A stretch of DNA of 64,000 nucleotides from Sphingomonas chungangi (GCF_013778325.1 NZ_JACEIB010000027.1:372001-436000); one strand, 5' to 3'; shown: positions 8,555 through 16,169, counted from the stretch's first letter. Made by a program: numbers and translations. The notes: a model not told the origin generated them from the sequence alone.

Positions 8555-9181
8555 TCAGACCGCCGGCTGGTCCGCGCGGCCGATGCCCTCGCCGTCGAGG
8601 TTCTGCGACACGAAATCCCAGTTCACGACATTCTTCAACACCTTCTCGGCGAAGTCCGGGCGGGCATTGCGATAGTCGATATAATAAGCGTGCTCCCACA
8701 CATCGAGCGTGAGGAGCGGCTTCATGCCGTCATGCACCACCGGCGTGTCGGCGTCGTGCAGCGAGGTGACCTTGAGCGCGCCGCCATCGAGCACCAGCCA
8801 CGCCCAGCCGGAGGCGAAATGGCCGACAGCCTCCTCCTTCAACTTGGCGATCAGCGCGTCCTGGCCGCCGAAATCGTCGATCAACTTGGCGAGCTTCTCG
8901 GAGGGTTGGGTGGTGCCGGCCGGGGCCAGGCTGTTCCAGAAGAAGGTGTGGTTCCATATCTGGGCGGCGTTGTTGAACAGGCCCTTGTCGCCCTTGTCCT
9001 TGGACAGGTGGATCACCTCGACGAGGCTCTTGCCCTTGAGGCCCTTCTCCTCTTCCCAGCCATTGACCTTCTGGACATAGGCGTTGTGGTGCTTGCCATG
9101 GTGATAATCGAAGGTTTCGGCCGACATGATCGGATCGAGCGCGGTCTTGTCGAAGGGCAGCGGGGGAAGGACGAAGGCCAT
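8555..9181 (-). CDS. sodB: Superoxide dismutase, Fe/Mn type
   Basis: Detoxifies superoxide in the cytoplasm. 208 residues starting MAFVLPPLPFDKTALDP. Metal ligands are visible: His in DYHHGKHHNAY (about 27), His in WNHTFFWNSL, and Asp/His in DVWEHAYYIDY. I chose ATG at 9181; the open frame extends 20 codons further but the family begins here. A Fur-like inverted repeat lies about 80 bases upstream. Residue pattern resembles the iron form, but metal choice cannot be read with certainty. Confidence 0.95.
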   Translation of the reverse strand: MAFVLPPLPFDKTALDPIMSAETFDYHHGKHHNAYVQKVNGWEEEKGLKGKSLVEVIHLSKDKGDKGLFNNAAQIWNHTFFWNSLAPAGTTQPSEKLAKLIDDFGGQDALIAKLKEEAVGHFASGWAWLVLDGGALKVTSLHDADTPVVHDGMKPLLTLDVWEHAYYIDYRNARPDFAEKVLKNVVNWDFVSQNLDGEGIGRADQPAV

Positions 9182-9262
9182 CGGGCGTCTCCTGGCTTCT
9201 TGAGGGAATCCGTTCGCGCTCCTAACGCCCAGCGCGAGCAAAAGTGCAGCAAAAAAGCCTGT

Positions 9263-9277
9263 TGCGAACCATTCTCA
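9263..9277. promoter_or_regulatory. Possible Fur-type operator upstream of sodB
   Basis: TGCGAACCATTCTCA is a near-perfect 6-3-6 inverted repeat (one mismatch) resembling the TGAGAAT-N-ATTCTCA style Fur sites. Iron-dependent sodB control is known in other bacteria. Site function is inference. Confidence 0.4.
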
Positions 9278-9404
9278 CAGAACGGAGCCGAAACGGAACC
9301 AAGGCCGACGACGATCGCCTCCGTCATGCGTCATGAGAGCGGAGGATCGGGTCCTTCCATCCCTCAACAAACGGAAGTCCCCCTCCCGGCCCTCCGCTCT
9401 CACC

Positions 9405-10427
9405 CTAGGAGGTCCGGTCCAGCAGGCTGTGCTTCTTGAGCGCGTGGCGCAGCTGGTCATAGGTCAGCGACAGCGCCGCCGCCGTAGTGCGCTGGTTGAA
9501 GCGGCAACGTTTCAACGCCGCCTCCAGCAACCGCTTCTCGTAAGCTTCGCAAGCCGCCTTGAAGTCGTTGATCTCCGGCTCCTCGACCACCGCCACGGCC
9601 TGTGCCGGTCCGGGCTCAGCCGTCATCGCAGGTCGCGCTCCCGCGCCTTGCGGCATCCAGGGCGAGGCAAAGGGATCGAACTCGATCGTCTCGATCGGCT
9701 TGCCTTCCTCCCAGCGATAGACCGCGCGCTCGATCACGTTGCGCAACTCCCGGACATTGCCCGGCCATTCGTAGCCGACCAGCGCGCCCATCGCCTTGGG
9801 GCCGAAGCCCGGCCAGCGCTCCCAGCCCACCTCGATCGCCATGCGCCGGCCGAAGAAATCGGCGAGCACGGGGATATCGCCCTCGCGATGGCGCAGCGGC
9901 GGCAGCGTCACCACCTCGAACGACAGGCGATCGAGCAGGTCGGCGCGGAACCGCCCGCTTTCGACCAATGCGGGCAGATGCTCGTTGGTCGCCGCCACGA
10001 TCCGACAATCGACCCGCATTGCCTTGGACGAGCCGATCCGCGTCACCTCGCCATATTCCACAGCGCGGAGCAGCCGCTCCTGCGCGCCCGACGACATGGT
10101 CGCCAGTTCGTCGAGGAAGAGCGTTCCGCCGTCCGCCTCCTCGAAGCGCCCCGCCCGCGCCTTGGTGGCGCCGGTAAAGGCCCCTGCCTCGTGCCCGAAC
10201 AATTCGGCCTCGATCAGCGTCTCGGGCAGCGCCGCGCAGTTGAGCGTCACGAACGGCCCGGCCCAGCGAGGCGAGAGGTGATGAAGGCGCTCGGCGATCA
10301 ACTCCTTGCCCGTGCCTCGCTCGCCGATCACGAGGACGGGGCGGTTCAACGTGGCGGCGCGGCTGGCGCGCTCGACGGCATCGAGGAAGGCGGTCGATTC
10401 GCCGATGAACTTCTGGTCGCGATCCAT
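9405..10427 (-). CDS. pspF: Phage-shock operon activator PspF (sigma-54 enhancer-binding protein)
   Basis: AAA+ activator that drives sigma-54 transcription of psp genes and is held inactive by PspA. The 340-residue product starts directly with the AAA+ domain (no receiver), typical of PspF: Walker A GERGTGKE, GAFTGA loop contacting sigma-54, Walker B GGTLFLDE and a FIS-type helix-turn-helix at the C-terminus (about 300-335). It is divergent from pspA, with a sigma-54 promoter between them. An alanine/proline-rich linker near 265-285 precedes the HTH. Confidence 0.94.
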   Translation of the reverse strand: MDRDQKFIGESTAFLDAVERASRAATLNRPVLVIGERGTGKELIAERLHHLSPRWAGPFVTLNCAALPETLIEAELFGHEAGAFTGATKARAGRFEEADGGTLFLDELATMSSGAQERLLRAVEYGEVTRIGSSKAMRVDCRIVAATNEHLPALVESGRFRADLLDRLSFEVVTLPPLRHREGDIPVLADFFGRRMAIEVGWERWPGFGPKAMGALVGYEWPGNVRELRNVIERAVYRWEEGKPIETIEFDPFASPWMPQGAGARPAMTAEPGPAQAVAVVEEPEINDFKAACEAYEKRLLEAALKRCRFNQRTTAAALSLTYDQLRHALKKHSLLDRTS

Positions 10428-10528
10428 CGGGCCAGTTGGGATATTTCACCAACGCTTGGCAAGCCTCACATGGCGTCTTGCTGTATTAACACGGCAAGAA
10501 ACGGCGGGAAATGGTCGTTCGTCGAAAC

Positions 10529-10544
10529 TGGCACGCTCTCTGCA
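10529..10544 (+). promoter_or_regulatory. Sigma-54 (-24/-12) promoter of the psp operon
   Basis: TGGCACGCTCTCTGCA matches the consensus TGGCACG-N4-TTGCA with one mismatch, and the GG and GC doublets are exactly 12 bases apart. It lies between divergent pspF and the first small gene of the psp operon. Confidence 0.88.
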
Positions 10545-10601
10545 GAACTGTTCTCGTCACCGCACCTCGCGGTTCAAAAGATCGAAGACGGAGAAGTCGC
10601 C

Positions 10602-10721
10602 ATGTTCACACTCGATGCCACGGAGCGCAGCCGGATCACGGTAGCCCTCGTCACCCTGGTCGCGACGGCCGCCGCAAGCTTCGCCTGCGTCGCCGCCGCC
10701 GTCGGTCCGGCTCTGTCCTGA
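10602..10721 (+). CDS. 39-residue hydrophobic peptide, first gene of the psp operon
   Basis: Reads MFTLDATERSRITVALVTLV and continues as one alanine-rich membrane helix to a stop at 10721. GGAGA lies 8 bases upstream of the ATG. It is the first open frame after the sigma-54 promoter, 58 bases downstream, and ends 77 bases before pspA. I do not recognise a family. A short polar N-terminus and a single helix suggest an inner-membrane peptide that may act with PspA/PspB/PspC (inference). Confidence 0.6.
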   Translation: MFTLDATERSRITVALVTLVATAAASFACVAAAVGPALS

Positions 10722-10798
10722 CCGGCGCCCCGCCGGCGGGGGCATGTCCCCGCCCCCGCCGGCCCTTCCCCACCCAATTCCAATCTGGAGTGCCGAAC

Positions 10799-11479
10799 AT
10801 GGGAATTTTCTCCCGCACCCGCGACATCATCGCCGCCAACGTCACCGACCTGCTCGACAAGGCCGAGGACCCGGCGAAGATGATCCGCATGATCATCATG
10901 GAGATGGAAGAGACGCTGATCGAGGTCCGCGCCTCGGCCGCCCGCACCATCGCCGACCAGAAGGAGATGCGCCGCCACATCGCCAAGCTCGACAAGCTCC
11001 AGGAGAGCTGGACCGAGAAGGCCGAGCTGGCGCTGAGCAAGGGCCGCGAGGATCTCGCCAAGGCTGCGCTTGTCGAGAAAGGCAAGGCGACCGACATGGC
11101 CGAGCGCCTGAAGGAGGAGATCGGCGTGCTCGACGAGGCGCTCGAGGCCTCCGAAGCGGACATCACCAAGCTGCAGAACAAGCTGCGCGAGGCGCGTGCC
11201 CGCCAGAGCTCGATCGTCGCCCGGCTGGAGAGCGCGCACAATCGCTACAAGCTGCGCGAAATGACCAACGGCCCGAAGATCGACGAGGCCTTCGCCCGCT
11301 TCGAGACGCTGGAGCGCCGCGTGGACTTCGCGGAAGGGCGCGCCGACGCCGCCGGCATGGGCGCCGCGCCGCGCACGCTGGAGGAGGAGATCGCCGACCT
11401 CAAGTCGTCCGAGAAGGTCGATGCCGAGCTCGAGGCGCTCAAGGCCCGCATGGGCAAGTCTGCCGGCCAGGAGGGCTGA
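10799..11479 (+). CDS. pspA: Phage shock protein A (PspA/IM30 family)
   Basis: Peripheral membrane protein that oligomerises to protect a damaged inner membrane and binds PspF to repress it. 226 residues, begins MGIFSRTRDIIAANVTDLLD (amphipathic N-terminal helix) and continues as a long alpha-helical coiled coil, the ESCRT-III-like PspA fold. TGGAG before ATG 10799 fixes the start; open frame upstream is in a different gene region. It is followed 4 bases later by pspB. Confidence 0.96.
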   Translation: MGIFSRTRDIIAANVTDLLDKAEDPAKMIRMIIMEMEETLIEVRASAARTIADQKEMRRHIAKLDKLQESWTEKAELALSKGREDLAKAALVEKGKATDMAERLKEEIGVLDEALEASEADITKLQNKLREARARQSSIVARLESAHNRYKLREMTNGPKIDEAFARFETLERRVDFAEGRADAAGMGAAPRTLEEEIADLKSSEKVDAELEALKARMGKSAGQEG

Positions 11480-11483
11480 TCCG

Positions 11484-11780
11484 ATGGAGGACACCGTCGT
11501 TCCGATCGTGATCGTCGGCATCCTGTTCATCGGGTTGCCGTGGATCATCTTCCACTACGTCACTCAGTGGAAGCGTGCCCGCGGCCTCTCGATCGAGGAC
11601 GAGAACCTCCTCGACGGCCTGCACGATCTCGCCCGCCGCCTCGACGATCGGCTCTCGACGATCGAGCGTATCGTCGCCGCCGACAATCCCAACTGGCGCC
11701 CCGGCACATCGGAACGCCCGAGCCGCGACATCACCCGCGATCTCGGCCGCGATGCGGACGACTGGCAGGGCCGCGCCTGA
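11484..11780 (+). CDS. pspB: Phage shock protein B
   Basis: Small inner-membrane protein that with PspC senses stress and releases PspF from PspA. 98 residues: one helix (about 5-24, VPIVIVGILFIGLPWIIFHY), then a cytoplasmic coiled coil with LLDGLHDLARRLDDRLSTIE and ERIVAADNPNWR. It carries the LSTIERIV motif echoed in the downstream small proteins. Start is ATG 11484, 4 bases after pspA. Confidence 0.93.
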   Translation: MEDTVVPIVIVGILFIGLPWIIFHYVTQWKRARGLSIEDENLLDGLHDLARRLDDRLSTIERIVAADNPNWRPGTSERPSRDITRDLGRDADDWQGRA

Positions 11781-11810
11781 ACCGAAGAACAAGGATTAGG
11801 GAGACTTCCC

Positions 11811-12191
11811 ATGCCCCGTCACACCAAATTCTACCTCGACAAGCGGAATGCCAAATGGCTCGGCGTCTGCTCGGGGATCGCGGATTATACCGGTCTGGAT
11901 GCGACCATCGTCCGCGTCTCCGCCGTGATCCTCACGCTCATCGGCGGCTTCCCCTGGACGCTGATCGCCTATTGGATCACCGCCTGGATCGCATCGGACA
12001 AGCCGCTCGAGTTCGAGGACATGAGCCGCGAGGATCGCAAGTTCTGGCAGGGCGTCCGCGCCAAGCCGGGCAACACCGTCCGCGACGTGCGCAGCCGCTT
12101 CCGCGACATCGACCGCCGGCTGAGCGACCTGGAAGTCTATTACACCAGCCACAACCGTCGCCTCGCCGACGAGATCGACAGCCTGCGCTGA
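11811..12191 (+). CDS. pspC: Phage shock protein C (PspC domain)
   Basis: 126 residues. The PspC domain has FYLDKRNAKWLGVCSGIADY near the start and one long hydrophobic region, VRVSAVILTLIGGFPWTLIA. The last 50 residues form a charged helix ending RRLADEIDSLR. That ending is shared with the next three genes and is the main hint that they belong to the same complex. Follows pspB by 30 bases with an AGGGAG ribosome-binding site. Confidence 0.93.
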   Translation: MPRHTKFYLDKRNAKWLGVCSGIADYTGLDATIVRVSAVILTLIGGFPWTLIAYWITAWIASDKPLEFEDMSREDRKFWQGVRAKPGNTVRDVRSRFRDIDRRLSDLEVYYTSHNRRLADEIDSLR

Positions 12192-12214
12192 GCCGCTGAG
12201 AGGGGAGACGTTCG

Positions 12215-12544
12215 ATGGACCCGAATACCATGCAGATGGAGATCGTCAGGATCGGCGCTGCCATCACTCTCGCCGCGATCGTGCTGGGTATCGGCGGCTG
12301 GGTGCTGACCACCTGGATGCGGATGCGCCACGGTTATCCGCTCGGGGACGCCAACGATGCGGTCTATCCGCTGAACTCGGGCGAGACGATCGAGCGCGTT
12401 CGGCTGCTGACGCAAGACAATGCCCAGCTCCGTGCCGAGATCGGCTCGGTCAAGGATCGGCTCGCCACAATCGAGCGGATTGTCACCGACGGCGCCTACC
12501 GCCTCGATCGCGAGATCGACGGTCTGCGCGGCCCCGCCAATTGA
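12215..12544 (+). CDS. Small membrane coiled-coil protein of the psp operon (1)
   Basis: 109 residues. One membrane helix at about 10-34 (IGAAITLAAIVLGIGGWVLT), a short loop, then a coiled coil from about 63 ending ATIERIVTDGAYRLDREIDG. Same strand, 23 bases after pspC. Not a family I can name. The topology (N-terminal anchor, cytoplasmic coiled coil) and the shared ending with PspC suggest a PspB-like partner. Confidence 0.8.
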   Translation: MDPNTMQMEIVRIGAAITLAAIVLGIGGWVLTTWMRMRHGYPLGDANDAVYPLNSGETIERVRLLTQDNAQLRAEIGSVKDRLATIERIVTDGAYRLDREIDGLRGPAN

Positions 12545-12563
12545 TCACGCGGAGGACCCGACC

Positions 12564-12815
12564 ATGAGCCCTTTCATAGTTCCCATCGTCGCGATCGTGT
12601 GCGGCATCGGCGCCGGCGTAGTGAAGATGTGGATCCGCTTCCAGGAAAGGAAGCTGGAGATCATGCACAGCCAGACGGTCGAGAAGGCGGCGCAATATGC
12701 CGCCAAGACCGAGCGGCTGGAGCAGCGCGTCGCCGTGCTGGAGCGGATCCTGACCGACCGTTCCGCCAACCTGGCCGACGAGATCGACCGGCTGCGCGAC
12801 ACCCCCCTCAACTGA
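12564..12815 (+). CDS. Small membrane coiled-coil protein of the psp operon (2)
   Basis: 83 residues: an N-terminal helix FIVPIVAIVCGIGAGVVKMW, then KLEIMHSQTVEKAAQYAAKT and a coiled coil ending LERILTDRSANLADEIDRLR plus five residues. GGAGG lies 10 bases before ATG 12564. The N-terminus resembles PspB more than the other small proteins do (helix starting within five residues). Function unknown, likely membrane-stress related by context. Confidence 0.82.
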   Translation: MSPFIVPIVAIVCGIGAGVVKMWIRFQERKLEIMHSQTVEKAAQYAAKTERLEQRVAVLERILTDRSANLADEIDRLRDTPLN

Positions 12816-12833
12816 CCTGCCCATTCGGGGAGA

Positions 12834-13205
12834 ATGACGATGTCCTCTCATGTGATGATCATCCTGATCGTGGCCATGGTGATCGGCGCGCGCATCTATC
12901 GCGATCGCTGTGCCTCCCGCGGGCAGGATGCGTGGGGGCCGTTCGGCGGCCGCCGGCGCAACAACAACCGCTACGACACACCGCGCCAAGGCTTCGGCGG
13001 CGGCGGCGCCGACGACGCCGAGAACCAGCGCCTGCGCGAGGAAGTCCGCGCCCTCAAGGACCGCATCGCGGTGCTGGAACGGATCGCTACCGATAGCCCG
13101 ACCCAGCTCGATCGCGAGATCGAGGCCCTCCGCGATCGTCCCTACGATCGCGCCAGCACCGAAGCGCGCGACCGGCCGGCCCCGACGAGCACGGACCGCC
13201 TGTAA
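12834..13205 (+). CDS. Small membrane coiled-coil protein of the psp operon (3)
   Basis: 123 residues. The N-terminal helix is HVMIILIVAMVIGARIY; then a glycine/asparagine/arginine-rich linker (about 36-60), a coiled coil with LREEVRALKDRIAVLERIAT, and the ending LDREIEALRDRPYD, followed by a disordered polar tail. ATG 12840 is an equally good start: GGGGAG is 8-9 bases upstream of it but only 2 bases from 12834. No named family recognised. Confidence 0.8.
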   Translation: MTMSSHVMIILIVAMVIGARIYRDRCASRGQDAWGPFGGRRRNNNRYDTPRQGFGGGGADDAENQRLREEVRALKDRIAVLERIATDSPTQLDREIEALRDRPYDRASTEARDRPAPTSTDRL

Positions 13206-13228
13206 CTTCACCCTCAAGGACCGATGCG

Positions 13229-13471
13229 ATGACCGAGACCGTCTCCATCCTCACTTTGTCCATCGCGGGCCTCGCCGGCCTGGCGATGGTGACCGCCGCA
13301 GCGCTCGCCGGCTGGCGCGGCTGGCTCGACCTGCAGCGCACCGCGCTGGCGGGCGATCATCACGACATGCCGGAGCCCGCGCCGGCCAACACTGGCGCCC
13401 GCATCGAGCTCGCCGACCTCAGGGAGCGCGTGCGCAAGCTCGAGGCGATCGCGGCGGGGATCGATCTGTGA
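13229..13471 (+). CDS. Small membrane protein of the psp operon (4)
   Basis: 80 residues: a hydrophobic helix at 6-29, a polar middle with HHDMPEPAPANTG, and a short coiled coil LADLRERVRKLEAIAAG. It keeps the first half of the shared motif (L-E-x-I-A) but lacks the L-x-x-E-I-D-x-L-R ending. Last gene before a dispersed repeat, so probably the end of the psp operon. Confidence 0.75.
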   Translation: MTETVSILTLSIAGLAGLAMVTAAALAGWRGWLDLQRTALAGDHHDMPEPAPANTGARIELADLRERVRKLEAIAAGIDL

Positions 13472-13485
13472 GGCTTTTCCCCGTC

Positions 13486-13546
13486 ATACCGGCGAAGGCC
13501 GGTATCCAGATCGATCGCTGAAGCCGGACCCCGGCCTCCGCCGGGG
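13486..13546. repeat. Two-hairpin dispersed repeat after the psp operon
   Basis: ATACCGGC-GAAG-GCCGGTAT (13486-13505) and CCCCGGC-CTCC-GCCGGGG (13529-13546) are perfect hairpins of a type widespread between genes in alphaproteobacteria. It may serve as terminator or as a mobile non-autonomous repeat. Confidence 0.75.
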
Positions 13547-13580
13547 TGACGAGAGAAAGCAGGGCTGCTAACCGCCCCGC

Positions 13581-13994
13581 ATGGCCGACACTCTCGACGA
13601 TATCCGCGAGGAATATGAGTTCCTCGATTCCGACGACCGCTACCGCCTGCTGATCGATCTCGGCCGCCAGCTCGAGCCGATGCCCGAAGCGCTCAAGACC
13701 GATGCGACGTTGGTGAGAGGCTGCTCCGCCTCGGTATGGGTCTATCCCACCCAGCCGGATGAAGACCGCCTCCACTTCCTCGCCGATTCCAACGCCGCGA
13801 TCACCAAGGGGATCATCGCGCTGGTGCTGCTGACCGTGCAGGACAAACCGGCGGCCGAAATCGCGCAGACCAACATCGAGGGCCTGCTCGCCCCGTTCGA
13901 CCTGAAGAACCAGCTCAGCTCCAACCGCACGCAGGGCATCCCCAACATGATCGCGCTTATCCGCGAGACCGCGACGCGTTATGCAGGGGCATGA
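13581..13994 (+). CDS. sufE: SufE-family sulfur acceptor
   Basis: Accepts persulfide sulfur from a cysteine desulfurase for Fe-S cluster assembly. 137 residues; the acceptor cysteine is C48 in VRGCSASVW, and the LGRQLEPMPE and NLKNQLSSNR-like regions match the family. Stop overlaps the next start in ATGA. No suf operon is adjacent; two cysteine desulfurases occur at 30-32 kb. Confidence 0.93.
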   Translation: MADTLDDIREEYEFLDSDDRYRLLIDLGRQLEPMPEALKTDATLVRGCSASVWVYPTQPDEDRLHFLADSNAAITKGIIALVLLTVQDKPAAEIAQTNIEGLLAPFDLKNQLSSNRTQGIPNMIALIRETATRYAGA

Positions 13995-14413
13995 GCTTGC
14001 CTAGACGCGCCCTCGCCACCCTCGGATTCGCGCTGCTGCTGGCCGGTAGCGCGGTCGCTTCGGCTCCGGCCAAGCCGGTGAAGACCTACCCGACCGGCGC
14101 GTTCGCCGTCGCCGACCACAAGATCTCGGCAACCGAGGTGATGGACGCGCGCGCCATTCCGGACATGACCGGCAAGCCTTCGCTGATGATCACGCTGACC
14201 CCGGCGGCCGCCACCGCGATCGGCGGCAAGGCGGGAGACAAGCTCACCTGCACGCTCGACGGCAAGCCGCTCGGCACCAGCCCTGCGGACGCACTCGCGA
14301 GCGACCATGTCCTCGCCATTTCGGGCGATTTCGGGGATTATGACGCGACCGCCGCGATGGCCCGCCGCATCTCGGGCCGCGATCCGCTGCCGGATTCGGA
14401 GGGGGATGAGTGA
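13991..14413 (+). CDS. Secreted protein resembling the SecD periplasmic head
   Basis: 140 residues with a signal peptide (RRALATLGFALLLAGSAVAS, cleavage near 23). The mature part has KISATEVMDARAIPD, LTPAAATAIGGKAGDKLTC, CTLDGKPLGTSP and ISGDFGDYDATAAMARRISG. This order resembles the P1 head domain of SecD (variable-strand-helix, LDGK, then ISG-F followed by A-x-x-L). The similarity is my inference from pattern, not a search. It lacks any SecD membrane domain. Translationally coupled to sufE by ATGA. Confidence 0.65.
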   Translation: MSLPRRALATLGFALLLAGSAVASAPAKPVKTYPTGAFAVADHKISATEVMDARAIPDMTGKPSLMITLTPAAATAIGGKAGDKLTCTLDGKPLGTSPADALASDHVLAISGDFGDYDATAAMARRISGRDPLPDSEGDE

Positions 14414-14419
14414 TCTTAG

Positions 14420-14554
14420 CCCTCTCCCGCTTGCGGGAGAGGGTTGGGTGAGGGTCTTCCTCTTGGACGTAAGGGCCATCGTCCAAGAGGAAGACCCTCA
14501 TCCTCCCCATCGCTTCACGATGGGTCCCCTCCTTCTCCCGCAAGCGGGAGAAGG
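14420..14554. repeat. Cluster of four hairpins between convergent genes
   Basis: Hairpin A, CCCTCTCCCGC/GCGGGAGAGGG (14420-14443). Hairpin B, a perfect 20-bp stem (14449-14468 with 14481-14500, 12-base loop). Hairpin C, CCCATCG/CGATGGG (14506-14524). Hairpin D, CCTTCTCCCGC/GCGGGAGAAGG (14531-14554). It ends at the stop codon of the minus-strand gene. A and D are variants of the same unit in the same arrangement, suggesting one composite repeat. Confidence 0.8.
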
Positions 14555-14854
14555 CTAGGAGGGCAACCCCAGCCGCGCCGCCAGCTCGTCGATCGGCGCG
14601 CCTTCCTCCACCAGCATCCACTTCCCCGGATGCGCAGCGTCGATCACCGTCACCGCGCCCTTGGGACAAACGCCGAGACAGCGCGTCTCGATCACGCCGA
14701 AATCGGCCTTGCGCTTCTTGCCCCCAGCCAGTTTCCTGAGCGCCTTGGCGAGCGGAGTCCTGCCCTTCTCGCCGAAACCGCCGCCAAGCTTCTTCGAACA
14801 TTTGCCGCAAACGAGGATCGTCGCGGACCAATTGGACCTCACCGAAAGCTTCAC
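14555..14854 (-). CDS. Small 2Fe-2S (thioredoxin-fold) ferredoxin-like protein
   Basis: 99 residues. Cysteine pattern: VCGKCSKK near 15 and TRCLGVCPKGAV near 55, as in thioredoxin-like 2Fe-2S ferredoxins. GTG start at 14854 overlaps the stop of the upstream gene (GTGA), which fixes the start. The loop GKKRKADF is basic. Redox partner unknown. Also similar in pattern to (2Fe-2S) domains of NuoE-type proteins. Confidence 0.8.
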   Translation of the reverse strand: MKLSVRSNWSATILVCGKCSKKLGGGFGEKGRTPLAKALRKLAGGKKRKADFGVIETRCLGVCPKGAVTVIDAAHPGKWMLVEEGAPIDELAARLGLPS

Positions 14855-15387
14855 GAGACGCCCTGCCGGCGCTCCTCGGCGGTCCTGAGCACATCCCACG
14901 CCGCCTGCACCTTGCGGAAACGCTCGGCAGCGGCATCGTCACCCGGCTTCACATCCGGGTGATTGGCCTTGGCGAGCCGCCGCCATGCCGCCTTCGCATC
15001 CTCGAAGCCGGCATCGGCATCGAGCTCCAGCACCTCCAGCGCGCGGATCTCGTCGCGCGAACGGCTGCCGTCGCCGGGGCCGCCCCAACTGTTGTAGGAC
15101 GAGTCCGCATAGCCCGCCGAGGTGCGTCGCTCGTCGCGTTCGCGCTTGGCCGCTTCCTCGGCGGAGAGGCCCTGAAAATAGTCCCAGTTGCGATTGTATT
15201 CGGCGGCATGCTCCTCGCAGAACCACCAGCGTTCGGGGCTATTCGGGGATTTGGGCGCGGGGCGGTCGCCGGGACGGTCGCAGCCGTCGCGATCGCACAT
15301 GCGGACCTTGGTCGCGCCCCGCTCCGACCCATAGCCCCGCCAGCGGGGAAAGCCCCAATCGTCCGATCGTGTCTGCCGTCGCGCCAT
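14851..15387 (-). CDS. Zinc-binding protein with C-terminal J domain
   Basis: 178 residues. N-terminal region has CDRDGCDRPG and WFCEEHAAEYN, a probable zinc site. A charged middle leads to a C-terminal J domain (about 118-175) with LEVLELDADAGFEDAKAAWR and HPD in ANHPDVKPG. In DnaJ the J domain is N-terminal and stimulates Hsp70; here it is C-terminal, as in small DnaJ-like proteins of alphaproteobacteria. Coupled to the 2Fe-2S protein gene. Confidence 0.88.
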   Translation of the reverse strand: MARRQTRSDDWGFPRWRGYGSERGATKVRMCDRDGCDRPGDRPAPKSPNSPERWWFCEEHAAEYNRNWDYFQGLSAEEAAKRERDERRTSAGYADSSYNSWGGPGDGSRSRDEIRALEVLELDADAGFEDAKAAWRRLAKANHPDVKPGDDAAAERFRKVQAAWDVLRTAEERRQGVS

Positions 15388-15439
15388 CCTCCCTATCTAG
15401 GTCGAAGCGAGCGATTCCGCGACCGCGAAAACGGAAAAA

Positions 15440-16093
15440 TCAGGCCGGCCGGCGCCGATTGGCGATCAGATCGACGATTCCGAGCAGGACGAGGATCGCG
15501 ACCGGCACCCACAAGGTCTCGATGCCGCGATGGAGCCGCCCGAACGCGCCTAGGATGCTGCCGACCAGCAACGCCAGCCACATCGCGAACTGAAACCCCA
15601 TGTCGGCGATCCGCCCGCGTTCTCCCGCGTCGGCCAGCAGGATGCCGAGTTTCACCAACGCGCCGGTCGCGTGCGTCGCGCCAGGCTCGGCGCGCCCGGC
15701 ATGGACGGTGACGATGTTGGCAAGCCCCATGCCGACCGGCAACAGGATGATGCCGATCTGCGGCCAGGGCGATCCGAACGCCCACACCGATGCGGCCAGC
15801 AAGGCGGCCTCGATCAACAGCAGGATGCCTGCGGCCCGCGCTGCGCCCGCCCTCTTGGCGATCATCGTGCCGATCGTGCAGCCGGCGACGAACAATGCGA
15901 TCAGCCCGGCCGGCAGCCCCGCGCTCGCGAAATCGTGGAAAGCGAGATGCTGTGCCACCTGCGTGGTGTTGCCGCTCATGAACGAGACGAAGTAGCGGCC
16001 GGTCTCGTACAGTCCCACGGCATCGACGCAGCCCGCAATGGCCAGCAGCAGCAGGACGGTGGCCTTCCGGTCAGGCGTCGAAACTTCGAGCAT
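15440..16093 (-). CDS. DUF1275 (YoaK) family membrane protein
   Basis: 217 residues and about six membrane helices. N-terminal CVDAVGLYETGRYFVSFMSG followed by NTTQVAQ is the family signature. Function not established; the family is a predicted transporter-like membrane protein. 52 bases after the J-domain gene. Confidence 0.85.
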   Translation of the reverse strand: MLEVSTPDRKATVLLLLAIAGCVDAVGLYETGRYFVSFMSGNTTQVAQHLAFHDFASAGLPAGLIALFVAGCTIGTMIAKRAGAARAAGILLLIEAALLAASVWAFGSPWPQIGIILLPVGMGLANIVTVHAGRAEPGATHATGALVKLGILLADAGERGRIADMGFQFAMWLALLVGSILGAFGRLHRGIETLWVPVAILVLLGIVDLIANRRRPA

Positions 16094-16169
16094 CGCCGAT
16101 ATTGCTAGGGCGTGATGCGCGAAAGCGGAAGAGGGTTCGTTAATCCTTTATCTCCCCCGCCAGGGGGAG

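Noticed and set aside
13486-13546. A CRISPR array in the GC-rich repeats after the psp operon
   Set aside because: The two units are different hairpins with no equal repeats or spacers.
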